Made by a program: the position numbers and the translations under genes | Part shown: positions 1 to 7,786 of the stretch, one piece after another | How the letters are laid out: the number at the start of each line of letters is the position of its first letter | How positions within the stretch are numbered: the first letter of the stretch is position 1 | Notes under the pieces: model-generated | What the model was told of the DNA's origin: nothing | What the model saw: only the letters and a program-made list of their open reading frames with translations | Databases searched by the model: none | Source: Acidimicrobiaceae bacterium | Lineage (GTDB): Bacteria > Actinomycetota > Acidimicrobiia > Acidimicrobiales > RAAP-2 | Assembly (NCBI GenBank): GCA_003164095.1 | Contig: PLRX01000109.1 | Span: 1-35,903, forward strand | Direction of reading: 5' to 3' | Length of the DNA stretch: 35,903 bases

Positions 1-99
1 GGGTAACAGCGAATCTTCGCCTCAGGGGGCAGATCCGCTTGCAACTCCCGCGAATGTCATTGCGGACTTTCGGCCCTAACCACAACCTCGTCCGTCGAC

Positions 100-113
100 A
101 TACGTTGACGTAT
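100..113. promoter_or_regulatory. Short inverted repeat upstream of the first gene
   Basis: ATACGT-TG-ACGTAT is a perfect 6-2-6 inverted repeat lying 64 bp before the start at 177. It overlaps a TTGACG hexamer at 105-110 that resembles a -35 element, but I see no convincing -10 at the right distance. It could be an operator for the neighbouring helix-turn-helix protein. The rest of 1-176 shows no gene I can support. Confidence 0.3.
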
Positions 114-176
114 CCCACGAGTGTCGATGCGGTGTACAGACACGCAGGCGGTCGACTGAGTGAAGGCGGTGTGGGC

Positions 177-599
177 ATGACGATGGATACCTACCGGCGC
201 GGGGTGGGCGTACGGGACAACACGAAGGCGATCGCAGCGCTCGAGCAGACGCTCGAGGCATCGGCCGCACTTCGTCTGGAGCTGCTCCGGAACGAGGCGT
301 CGACCAGGCGGATGGTCCACGAACTCCGGTCCGGGGTACCTTTCGCCGATGCCGTCCAGGACGGCGCCAACTCGGCGATGGAGCTGCGCGAGCGGGTCAA
401 CGATCCGCTGGACCACTACCGGGAGGCCCGCCGCCTGGTGCGGATGGCCATGATCGAGGACTGCCTGCGGGCCGGTCTGTCGCGTGGGCGCATCGCCGCG
501 CTGCTGGGGGTGACCCGTCAGCGGGTGACCATCCTGGCCAAGGATGTCGACTACCGGGACCCACCCTCGGTCGACCTGCGCATGCTGCGTCGCGCCTGA
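177..599 (+). CDS. Small helix-turn-helix protein of unknown role
   Basis: 140 aa. The N-terminal two thirds is a charged, probably helical region (residues about 10-95). The C-terminal part reads as a helix-turn-helix: GLSRGRIAALLGVTRQRVT has the usual 'IAxxLGVTRQxV' pattern of DNA-binding recognition helices. No ligand-binding or enzymatic domain is visible. The open frame extends upstream to 39, but ATG 177 is preferred because the upstream part reads like random GC-rich sequence; ATG 183 is also possible. It ends 22 bp before the flavoprotein gene and may be co-transcribed with it. I do not recognise the family. It could regulate the adjacent reductase or be a small nucleoid-type protein. 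Confidence 0.65.
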   Translation: MTMDTYRRGVGVRDNTKAIAALEQTLEASAALRLELLRNEASTRRMVHELRSGVPFADAVQDGANSAMELRERVNDPLDHYREARRLVRMAMIEDCLRAGLSRGRIAALLGVTRQRVTILAKDVDYRDPPSVDLRMLRRA

Positions 600-621
600 C
601 CACCCCTCTACCATTCGCTCC

Positions 622-1857
622 ATGAGCGAACCTGTGCCTTCGGACGGAACCGTCGTCGTCATCGGCGCCTCACTGGCCGGACTGAGGGCGGCGGAGGAGA
701 TCCGCCACGAGGGCCACACCGGTCCGGTGATCGTGGTGGGCGAGGAGATCCACGCCCCCTACGACCGTCCACCGCTGTCCAAGCAGCTCCTGTCCGGCAA
801 GTGGGACGTCGAGCGCATCCACCACCACACGCCGGACGCCCTGGACGCCATCGGGTTGGAGTTCCGGCTCGGCCGACGGGCCACCGGCCTCGACGTGGAC
901 GGCCGCAGCGTCTCGCTGTCCGACGGCACCGAGCTGGCCTACGACGGCCTGGTCATCGCCACCGGGGCCGCCACTCGCAACCTGCCCGGTACCGAGGGCA
1001 TGTCCAACGTCTGGATGTTGCGCACCCTGGACGACTGCCTGGGCATCCGTGCCGACATGGCCGCCGCCGGCGCGGAGCCCAGGGTGGTGGTGATCGGGGC
1101 GGGATTCATCGGCTCCGAGGTGGCCGCCACGTGTCAGGGCCTCGGCGCCCACGTGACCCTGCTCGAGGCGTACCACACGCCGCTCGTCCGGGTGCTGGGC
1201 GACCGGATGGGCCAGATGTGCGCCGACCTCCATGTGGCGAACGGCATGGACCTCCGTTGCGACGTGACCATCGACCACCTGGAGTCGGACCCCGGCGGCC
1301 CGGATCCGGTGGTCGTGTGCCTGGCCGACGGCACCCGGCTGCCCGCCGACGTGGTCGTGGTGGGGATCGGCGTGTCTCCCTCCGTGGGCTGGCTCGAGGA
1401 CTCGGGTCTCACCCTGGACAACGGGATCGCCTGCGACGGTGCCCTCTTCGCAGGGGACCGGGTGGTGGCCGCCGGCGACGTGGCCAACTGGGTCCGCCCC
1501 TCAACGGGCCGATCGGCCCGGGTCGAGCACTGGACGAACGCCGCCGAGGGTGGTGCCGCTGCAGCACGCAACCTGTTGGCCGGTTCGGCGGTCGCCGTTC
1601 CCTACGACCCGGTGCCGTTCTTCTGGTCCGACCAGTACAAGGCGAAGATCCAGATGATCGGCCTGCCCGACGCCGAGGACGAGGTCGAGGTGGTGAGCGG
1701 CTCGGGAACGGAGGGCCGGATGGTCGCCCTCTACCGTTCGGGCGACCGGCTGAGCGGCGTGCTGGCCATCAGCCAGCCCGCCAAGCTCATGGGCTACCGC
1801 CCGCTGCTGGCCGCCGGCGCCTCGTTCGACGAGGCGCTCGCCCACGGCGCGTCCTGA
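622..1857 (+). CDS. Putidaredoxin/rhodocoxin-type ferredoxin reductase (FAD, NAD(P)H)
   Basis: 411 aa, normal for the family. Enzymes of this type take electrons from NAD(P)H through FAD to a small [2Fe-2S] ferredoxin serving a P450 or a ring oxygenase. Visible parts: an FAD Rossmann start VVVIGASLAGLRAAE (residues 11-25), the YDRPPLSK segment near 47-54 typical of this family, ATG(A)A near 113-117, a NAD(P)-binding GAGFIGSEVA at 159-168, and the second FAD motif AAGDVANW near 288. The C-terminal segment with FFWSDQYKAKIQMIG is the usual reductase dimer/C-terminal domain. No ferredoxin or P450 gene lies in the window, so the partner is unknown. ATG 622 is chosen because the Rossmann motif begins just after it. 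The last 64 bp overlap the convergent transglutaminase gene. Confidence 0.85.
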   Translation: MSEPVPSDGTVVVIGASLAGLRAAEEIRHEGHTGPVIVVGEEIHAPYDRPPLSKQLLSGKWDVERIHHHTPDALDAIGLEFRLGRRATGLDVDGRSVSLSDGTELAYDGLVIATGAATRNLPGTEGMSNVWMLRTLDDCLGIRADMAAAGAEPRVVVIGAGFIGSEVAATCQGLGAHVTLLEAYHTPLVRVLGDRMGQMCADLHVANGMDLRCDVTIDHLESDPGGPDPVVVCLADGTRLPADVVVVGIGVSPSVGWLEDSGLTLDNGIACDGALFAGDRVVAAGDVANWVRPSTGRSARVEHWTNAAEGGAAAARNLLAGSAVAVPYDPVPFFWSDQYKAKIQMIGLPDAEDEVEVVSGSGTEGRMVALYRSGDRLSGVLAISQPAKLMGYRPLLAAGASFDEALAHGAS

Positions 1858-4022
1858 CCGGCACCGGGTCCGCTGGTCGAGCCGTGCGGCGCGGTCGGCA
1901 CCGGCTGCCCGTCCGATCCGTCGCGACGCTGACGACGCGGCACCGACCGGATCCCGCGGGTGACGCGTAGGGCGCCGGCGATCTGGTTGGCGCTCGGCTC
2001 GATCCCGCCGTAGGTGGCGCGCTCCACGAGGACCGTCACCCCGGCGATGTCGGAGGCGCGCTCGGGCAGCGCCCGACCCAGTCGTCCGCCGTAGTCGGTG
2101 AGCGTCTCGTCGGGGCGCCTCGGCAGGCCGATCCGGGCCCCGCCACGAGACAGGTCGGCCGCCACCTGGTGGGCCCACGTGGCCGGCCGGTTGGCACGCC
2201 TGGTCCGCACCACGAGGACGACGACGACCACGCCCGCCACCAGGCCGATGGGGATCCAGGGCAGGCGGGTGAGGCCCCGGCCGAGCGAGGAAGCGAGCAC
2301 GGTGCCCGGTACCGGGTTGGCCAGCGGCACGTCGGCCGTGGGGTCGAAGTTCTGCCACCCGTAGCCGGGGAACCACACCTGGACCCAGGCGTGGGCGTCC
2401 TTGGCCTGGATGTCGTAGAGGTCGGTGATCGGGTTGAACGGGCCGGGCACGTAGCCGACGGCCTCCCGGGCGGGGATGCCCAGGCTGCGGAGCATGACCA
2501 CCGTGGCCGTCGAGATCTGCTCGCAGTAGCCGCGGCGGGTGCCGAAGAGGAACGAGTCGACCGCGTCGGTCCCGGCCGCCAGGGGCGGGATGTCGGTGGT
2601 GTAGCGGATGTGCCCGGCCATCCAGTTGTCGATGGCCTCGACCTTGGCGTAGGAGCGGGGGTCGGCGTCGCCGGGGGAGCCGATGCCCTTGGTGATCGAC
2701 TGGGCCAGTGCGGTCACGCGGGCGTCGGGGTGGGGGAGTTGCAGATACCGGGCCTGCTCGGCCGGGCCCCACCCGTCTCGGTCGTCGGCCTGGGCGATGG
2801 CGACGGGGGCGGTGGCCGCTTCGAGCTGGGCCGGGGTCGCCGCCGAGTCGGTCGACACCACGGTGTAGATCGTGCCCGGGCCCATCGACGTGCCCGACGT
2901 GATGGTGCCGTCGGGGGTGACGGTCACCGTGTGGGTCTCCAGGTAGACGCGCTGGGCGTTGTCGGCGTGGAAGACCAGGTTCGGGCCGCCCTGGGCCAGG
3001 TAGAAGGTCTGGACGTCCTCGGTGCCGGAGGCGAGGGGGGCGACCTGGTCCGGGTAGGTGGGGATGAGGAACGGCGACCCGCCGGTCACCTTCTCGGTCC
3101 TCGGGCCGTCGACCGGGTTGGCCGACTGCACCCAGGACTGCCCGTTCCACAGGTCGAACGTCTGGCCCACCCAGTAGTTGGGCCGGGTGGCCCGCACCCG
3201 CATCAGCACCTCGTTGCCGAGTGCGACCCGGTCGGCCGTGTCGAGGGACTTGGCGAAGCCGAGGAAGCCGCCCACCCCGGTCCGTCCCGTGGCGCTGGCC
3301 GCGTGGGCGGGCAGTGCCGCACTGCCGTCGGTCAGTCCGGAGGGCGACGTGACCGGTGCGGCGTCGGCAGACGACGCGGTGAAGATGAGCGACGTCGAGA
3401 CCCGTGGGGCGGGCAGGATCCCGACCAGCAGCACGGCCGCCACCGCCACAAGGCCCCCGGCCACGAGCAGCGAGCGCCACGGCACACCCTCGGTCTGGGA
3501 GACCGACTGCCACATGGCCACGAGACCCCACACGCAGCACGCCACCCAGGCGAGCACCCAGCCGCCGAGTGCGAGGTCGACCGACTGGGCGGCGGCCACG
3601 GCGATCAGGGCGGTGGAGCCGGCCAACGAGTAGGCGACGTCCCGGCGGGACGGCACGTCGAAGGCGTGGGTGGACAGCACCCAGGCGAACAGGACCGCCA
3701 GCGGTGCCTCGACCGAGGCGATGTCGCCCGGGGTGGCGTGGTGGGTGACGGTCAGCAGGAACCACACGAAGCCACCGACGGCGCAGACGGCCAGGACCGG
3801 CTTCACCCCGGGCCACGGGTCGGAGCGACGCCGGTAGGCGACGATGTTGCCGACCACGGTCGCCACCACGGCGAACAGCGACACGGCGGGACTCAGCTCC
3901 CCCTCGGACCAGCAGGCCCCGATGCCGAGCAGCACGGCGAGCACGGAGGCGGTCCGGAAGGAGATCGAGTTCTCGGGGGGCCCGGGGCGGTTGACCTCGA
4001 CGAAGCGCTGCCAGAGCGTCAT
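1794..4022 (-). CDS. TgpA-like membrane transglutaminase (DUF3488 / transglutaminase core / DUF4129)
   Basis: 742 aa. The N-terminal 205 residues hold several hydrophobic segments (about 25-65, 75-93, 104-118, 132-172, 185-203), matching the DUF3488 membrane domain. The outer part has a transglutaminase-like core with catalytic Cys500 (RRGYCEQISTATVVMLR), His544 (DAHAWVQVW) and Asp560 (NFDPTADVP). A further membrane segment at about 588-605 precedes a cytoplasmic DUF4129-like tail (PDETLTDYGGRLGRAL). It is the third gene of a moxR-DUF58-tgpA operon; its ATG overlaps the DUF58 stop by 4 bp. In other bacteria such proteins are linked to cell-envelope or peptide-crosslinking functions, but the substrate is unknown. 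The last 45 residues are low-complexity and lie antisense to the flavoprotein gene, so this end is the least certain part. Confidence 0.87.
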   Translation of the reverse strand: MTLWQRFVEVNRPGPPENSISFRTASVLAVLLGIGACWSEGELSPAVSLFAVVATVVGNIVAYRRRSDPWPGVKPVLAVCAVGGFVWFLLTVTHHATPGDIASVEAPLAVLFAWVLSTHAFDVPSRRDVAYSLAGSTALIAVAAAQSVDLALGGWVLAWVACCVWGLVAMWQSVSQTEGVPWRSLLVAGGLVAVAAVLLVGILPAPRVSTSLIFTASSADAAPVTSPSGLTDGSAALPAHAASATGRTGVGGFLGFAKSLDTADRVALGNEVLMRVRATRPNYWVGQTFDLWNGQSWVQSANPVDGPRTEKVTGGSPFLIPTYPDQVAPLASGTEDVQTFYLAQGGPNLVFHADNAQRVYLETHTVTVTPDGTITSGTSMGPGTIYTVVSTDSAATPAQLEAATAPVAIAQADDRDGWGPAEQARYLQLPHPDARVTALAQSITKGIGSPGDADPRSYAKVEAIDNWMAGHIRYTTDIPPLAAGTDAVDSFLFGTRRGYCEQISTATVVMLRSLGIPAREAVGYVPGPFNPITDLYDIQAKDAHAWVQVWFPGYGWQNFDPTADVPLANPVPGTVLASSLGRGLTRLPWIPIGLVAGVVVVVLVVRTRRANRPATWAHQVAADLSRGGARIGLPRRPDETLTDYGGRLGRALPERASDIAGVTVLVERATYGGIEPSANQIAGALRVTRGIRSVPRRQRRDGSDGQPVPTAPHGSTSGPGAGQDAPWASASSNEAPAASSGR

Positions 4023-5140
4023 GCCGGCACCGCCCGGGCCAGGCGCCGCCCGAGGTCGACCCGGTCGACGACGGGCCGGGCCACCCGTCCGTCGGGCTCA
4101 CGTGTGACGAGCACGACCGGGCGGTGGCCGGCCAGGCAGTCGCCGACGGCGGCCATCATGCGCTCGGCCTCCGCCTCGGCCGCCGCCGGGTCCTCGGGCA
4201 GGACGAGCTCGACGAGCACCGGGTCGTCGGTCTGGCGCTCGGACTCGCGCACCATGAGGGTGCCGACGTGCGAGGTGGCGGGCCAGTGCACGGCACGACG
4301 CGGGTCGCCCGGGGCGTAGGGACGCACGCCACGTGGCTCACCGACCGTCGAGTGGACCCGGAGGGACGCTTCGCCGTGGGCGTCGTCCGCGGTGGCGAGC
4401 GGTGGCCCGGCCTCGCCGGTGCGCGGGGCGACGTGGAGCAGGCGGGGGAGGGGGAGCTCGACGTCCCGGGCCCACCACAGGATGCCGAAGGGTGCGCTCG
4501 ATGCCACCTCGACCACGACGGCGTCGAGCACGCCGCGGCGGCCGGGCGTGCAGGTCAGCACCACCGAACGGGACCCTCGCTGGCCGCCTGCTGCCTGGCG
4601 GTCGGGTCCGATCGGCCAGTGGGGGCGGACCCGCACCGGGCGGTCGGCCTCGAAGGTCAGCTCGACCGACCGTCCGGCCTGTCCGTCACCGGGCGATTCC
4701 GTGCACGTCACCCTTGCCCGGCCGGCCGGGACGACAGGTGCCACCAGGCCGACCAGCAGGAACGCCCCCAGGAGGGCGCCCACGGCCTGCACCCAGCCCG
4801 AGCCGCTGGAATGGGCGACGCCGGCCCACGCCACCATGGTGATGACGCTGCCGGCCACGGGTGCGATCCAGGCAACGGGGTGGACCCGCCGGCGGAGGCG
4901 CAGACCGCGGGGCAGCGCGGGGGAGTCAGGGGGCCGGCGGCGGTGGTCGAGGTGCCACGAGGTCATCGCGCCGATCACCAGTGCGGCGGCGCCGATGGCG
5001 ATGCCCACGGGTGCGGCGGCCGGGCCGAACGCGAAGCGCGAGATGGCGACGCCGACCATGCCGGCGGCCACGCCGACCAGCGCGGCCTGGACCGCCCGCC
5101 ACCGGCCCGGCTGGGGTCGAGGCGCGGACTCCCGACTCAC
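4019..5140 (-). CDS. DUF58 domain membrane protein
   Basis: 373 aa from a GTG start that overlaps the moxR stop (GTGA). Hydrophobic segments lie at about 17-60 and 91-139. The C-terminal half carries the DUF58 signature: STVGEPRGVRPYAPGDPRR followed by AVHWPATSHVGTLMVRESE (about residues 266-304), then a partly VWA-like strand pattern (PVLVELVLPED). DUF58 proteins are nearly always paired with MoxR ATPases and often with a TgpA-type transglutaminase, exactly as here; the set is thought to act as a chaperone or assembly machine at the membrane. There is no MIDAS-bearing VWA gene nearby. Identification of the family is firm; the biological job is not. Confidence 0.87.
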   Translation of the reverse strand: MSRESAPRPQPGRWRAVQAALVGVAAGMVGVAISRFAFGPAAAPVGIAIGAAALVIGAMTSWHLDHRRRPPDSPALPRGLRLRRRVHPVAWIAPVAGSVITMVAWAGVAHSSGSGWVQAVGALLGAFLLVGLVAPVVPAGRARVTCTESPGDGQAGRSVELTFEADRPVRVRPHWPIGPDRQAAGGQRGSRSVVLTCTPGRRGVLDAVVVEVASSAPFGILWWARDVELPLPRLLHVAPRTGEAGPPLATADDAHGEASLRVHSTVGEPRGVRPYAPGDPRRAVHWPATSHVGTLMVRESERQTDDPVLVELVLPEDPAAAEAEAERMMAAVGDCLAGHRPVVLVTREPDGRVARPVVDRVDLGRRLARAVPA

Positions 5141-6180
5141 GTCGTCGGTACGGGGGTGTCGGCGATGATGCGGCCGACGAGCGCCGCCGCCCCGCCCTCG
5201 CCGCCCTCGACGAGCAGCCGGTGCGACAGGCAGGCCACGGCCACGGCCTGGACGTCGCCCGGTGTGACGTAGGGGCGCCCGGCCAGGACGGCGTGGGCCT
5301 GGGCGCTGCGCAGCATCGAGATGGCGGCACGGGGACTCGCCCCGAGGCGGACGCTACCGGTGGCGCGGGTGGCACGCACCAGCGTCACGGCGTAGGCGGC
5401 CACCTCGTGGACCACGCGCACGTGCGCGGTGGCGGCGATGGCCCGCTCCCACCGCGCCGTGTCGGCCACCGGGGCCAGGGAGTCGAGTGCGTAGCGGCCG
5501 CCACTGTGCAGCACGAGGCGGGTCTCCACCTCGGCGTCGGGGTAGCCGATCGACGTCGACAGGCCGAACCGGTCGAGCTGGCTCTCGGCCAGGGGATAGG
5601 TGCCCACCTGCCCGACGGGGTTCTGGGTGCCGATCACGAGGTGCGGGCGGGGCAGGGGCCACGACTCGCCGTCAACGGACACCTGCTGCTCCTCCATCGA
5701 CTCGAGGAGGGCCGACTGGGTACGCGGCGGCGTGCGGTTCATCTCGTCGAGCAGGACCACGTGGGCGAAGACGGGCCCCGGTCGGAACTCCCAGGTGGCG
5801 GTGTCGGGGGAGAAGACGGTGACGCCGGTGATGTCGGACGGGAGCAGGTCGGGGTGTCCCTGGACGCGCGACAACTCGGCGCCGAGCGCGGTGGCCAGCG
5901 CCCGGGCGAGCACGGTCTTGCCCACTCCCGGCACGTCCTCGATCAGGAGGTGTGACCCGGACAGGGCGGCAACGACGGCGGTGGTCACGGCCTCCGGGGT
6001 GCCGAGGAGGACGTCGGAGAGGGCGGCGTGCAGGCCGCGTGCCAGATCCACGGCATCGGCGACGGCGGCTGCCGCACTGCCGGCGTCGCCGGGCGCAGCG
6101 TCGGACGGGGCCTCGGGCACGGCGACGGGCGGTGGGACCGGCAGGTCCCCCGAACCCCGTGTCTCGATGCCGGTGCTCAT
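5137..6180 (-). CDS. moxR: MoxR-family AAA+ ATPase
   Basis: 347 aa. Walker A is DVPGVGKT (82-89), Walker B is HVVLLDEMN (140-148), sensor 1 is GTQNP (184-188), and the QLDRF arginine motif is at 201-205. The C-terminal lid contains GASPRAAISMLRSAQAHAVLAGRPYVTPGDV, the usual MoxR end. The N-terminal 45 residues are Ala/Pro-rich and probably disordered. ATG 6180 is chosen because AGGAG lies 5 bp upstream; the longer open frame upstream has no such signal. It heads the moxR-DUF58-tgpA operon. MoxR proteins are ATP-driven chaperones thought to insert metals or fold client proteins, here probably together with the two membrane partners. Confidence 0.92.
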   Translation of the reverse strand: MSTGIETRGSGDLPVPPPVAVPEAPSDAAPGDAGSAAAAVADAVDLARGLHAALSDVLLGTPEAVTTAVVAALSGSHLLIEDVPGVGKTVLARALATALGAELSRVQGHPDLLPSDITGVTVFSPDTATWEFRPGPVFAHVVLLDEMNRTPPRTQSALLESMEEQQVSVDGESWPLPRPHLVIGTQNPVGQVGTYPLAESQLDRFGLSTSIGYPDAEVETRLVLHSGGRYALDSLAPVADTARWERAIAATAHVRVVHEVAAYAVTLVRATRATGSVRLGASPRAAISMLRSAQAHAVLAGRPYVTPGDVQAVAVACLSHRLLVEGGEGGAAALVGRIIADTPVPTT

Positions 6181-6248
6181 GGGGTCTCCTGCTTCCCCGG
6201 CCTCGGCCGGTGGGGTCGGCGACGGCGCAGCGGCTGCTCCGGCTTCCC

Positions 6249-6278
6249 AGTGTAGAGGGCCACTCTGCGTGACCACAA
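6249..6278 (-). promoter_or_regulatory. Candidate promoter of the moxR operon
   Basis: On the minus strand TTGTGG (6278-6273) and TACACT (6254-6249) are separated by 18 bp, close to a sigma70/HrdB-type -35/-10 pair. Transcription would begin near 6242, about 60 nt before the moxR ATG. The site lies in the 136-bp gap between the kinase stop and moxR, the only room for a promoter. Prediction by eye only. Confidence 0.4.
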
Positions 6279-6316
6279 CGCGCCGACGTCGGGTCCGGTG
6301 GACCCGGTGGGGCGCC

Positions 6317-7786
6317 TTAGAAGTCGATGCCGGACAGTTCGGGTACGGCGCCTTCGGCCCGGCTGCGGGCCTCGAGCCAGCGGGCACGCGCCGCTGTCCG
6401 GTCGGCGTCGGACCTGGTCGGCAGCACCTCGACCCGGGGGATCCAGGCGGCGGCCACGTCGTCCTCGTCGGCCCAGGTGCCCATGGCCATCCCGGCCAGG
6501 AAGGCGGCACCCAGGGTGGTGGCCTCCAGGATGGGCGCCACCTCGACCGGTCGACCGCAGGCGTCGGCCACGGCCTGGGTGAAGACCGGGTTGGCGGTCA
6601 TGCCGCCGTCGACCCGCAGCGCGCCGACGGGCAGGCCGGAGTCGGACTCGGCCGCCTCGAGCAGGTCGGCGCCGCGGTGGGCCACGCCCTCCAGGACGGC
6701 CCGGACGAACTCGGGCCGTCCGCTGCCCCGGGTCAGCCCGGTGAAGGTCCCCCTGGCGCCGAAGTCCCAGACGGGCGTGCCGAGGCCGAGGAGCGCGGGC
6801 ACGAACCACACGTCGCCGGTGTCGTCGCACGCCCCGGCCACGGTGGCCGAGTGGGCGGCGTCGTCGATGATCCTGAGGTCGTCGCGCAGCCATTCCACAC
6901 ACGTGCCGGCCGACAGCATGATCGCCTCGATGCCCCACGTATCGATGCCACCACGGCGCCAGGCGATGATCGGGATGGTGCCGGCCGGGCCGCGGACGGC
7001 CTGGGGCGGACGGGCGGACCCGAGGCACTGGTCGAGCATGCCGCCGGTCCCGAACGTGGCCTTGGCCTGTCCGGCGGTCGTGCAGCTCTGCCCGATGAGC
7101 GACGCCTGCTGGTCACCGGCCATACCGGCGATGGGCGGGGCGCCGTCGAGCGACGAGGCGGTTCCAAGCACGCCGGACGAGTCGACGATGGACGGCAGGA
7201 CCGCCTCGGGTATCCGCAGCGCCTCGAGCAGCGATGTACTCCAGCCGCGGCCGTCGCCATGGACGAGTCCCGTCACTGCGGCATTCGAGGCGTCGGTGAC
7301 GTGCAACACCCCCTCGGACAGGATCCACGCCACCCAGGTGTCGATGGTGCCGAAGGCCAGCTCCCCCCGCTCGGACCGCGATCGGTCGGGGTCGGCGACG
7401 TCGAGGATGGCGGACAGCTTGGTGGCCGATGCGTTGGGGGCGATCCGGATGCCCTGGGCCTGCAGCTCGAGACAGGTCCCGACGGTGCGCAGGTCCTGCC
7501 AGCCGAGGCCCGGTCCGACGGGCTGTCCCGTGGCCCGGTCCCACACCAGGGTGGACGCCCGCTGGTTGGCGATCCCGACCGCGGCCACCGGGCCGCCCTC
7601 GGCCAGACTGCGGGCTGCCACCTCGGCCACGGCCGAGGCGATGGCCGTGCCGTCGAACTCGACGAGCCCGGCAAACGGGGTGTCGGGCAGGACCGGGACG
7701 TGGTGGATGTGCTCGACCGTGGCGTCGGGGCGCACGATGGCACCGCGCACGCCCGATGTGCCGACGTCGACGACCAGGATGCTCAC
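6317..7786 (-). CDS. Glycerol-kinase-like FGGY kinase with altered substrate pocket
   Basis: 489 aa from a GTG whose last bases overlap the previous stop (GTGA). FGGY kinases transfer ATP phosphate to a polyol or sugar. The N-terminus ILVVDVGTSGVRGAIV is the first phosphate-binding region. The body follows glycerol kinase closely: NQRASTLVWDRATGQPV (74-90), GWQDLRT (95-101), GTIDTWVAW (146-154), LHVTDASNAAVT (161-172), and AGMAGDQQASLIGQ (220-233). Compared from memory with E. coli GlpK, the glycerol-contacting Arg83, Trp103, Asp245 and Gln246 are kept (R76, W96, D225, Q226), but Glu84, Tyr135 and Phe270 appear as A77, N118 and M250. It is the last gene of the glpD/AGPS-like operon, so a glycerol- or dihydroxyacetone-like substrate is likely. 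Plain glycerol kinase remains possible. Confidence 0.85.
   Translation of the reverse strand: MSILVVDVGTSGVRGAIVRPDATVEHIHHVPVLPDTPFAGLVEFDGTAIASAVAEVAARSLAEGGPVAAVGIANQRASTLVWDRATGQPVGPGLGWQDLRTVGTCLELQAQGIRIAPNASATKLSAILDVADPDRSRSERGELAFGTIDTWVAWILSEGVLHVTDASNAAVTGLVHGDGRGWSTSLLEALRIPEAVLPSIVDSSGVLGTASSLDGAPPIAGMAGDQQASLIGQSCTTAGQAKATFGTGGMLDQCLGSARPPQAVRGPAGTIPIIAWRRGGIDTWGIEAIMLSAGTCVEWLRDDLRIIDDAAHSATVAGACDDTGDVWFVPALLGLGTPVWDFGARGTFTGLTRGSGRPEFVRAVLEGVAHRGADLLEAAESDSGLPVGALRVDGGMTANPVFTQAVADACGRPVEVAPILEATTLGAAFLAGMAMGTWADEDDVAAAWIPRVEVLPTRSDADRTAARARWLEARSRAEGAVPELSGIDF

Noticed and set aside
57-719. 220-codon minus-strand frame over the first gene
   Set aside because: No ribosome-binding site, no motif, and antisense to the helix-turn-helix protein and the reductase start.
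1501-4101. Open frame of 866 codons on the minus strand, and a 716-codon frame at 2169-4319 on the plus strand
   Set aside because: Both overlap the transglutaminase gene out of frame or antisense and read as Arg/Gly/Pro-rich GC shadow sequence without domains.
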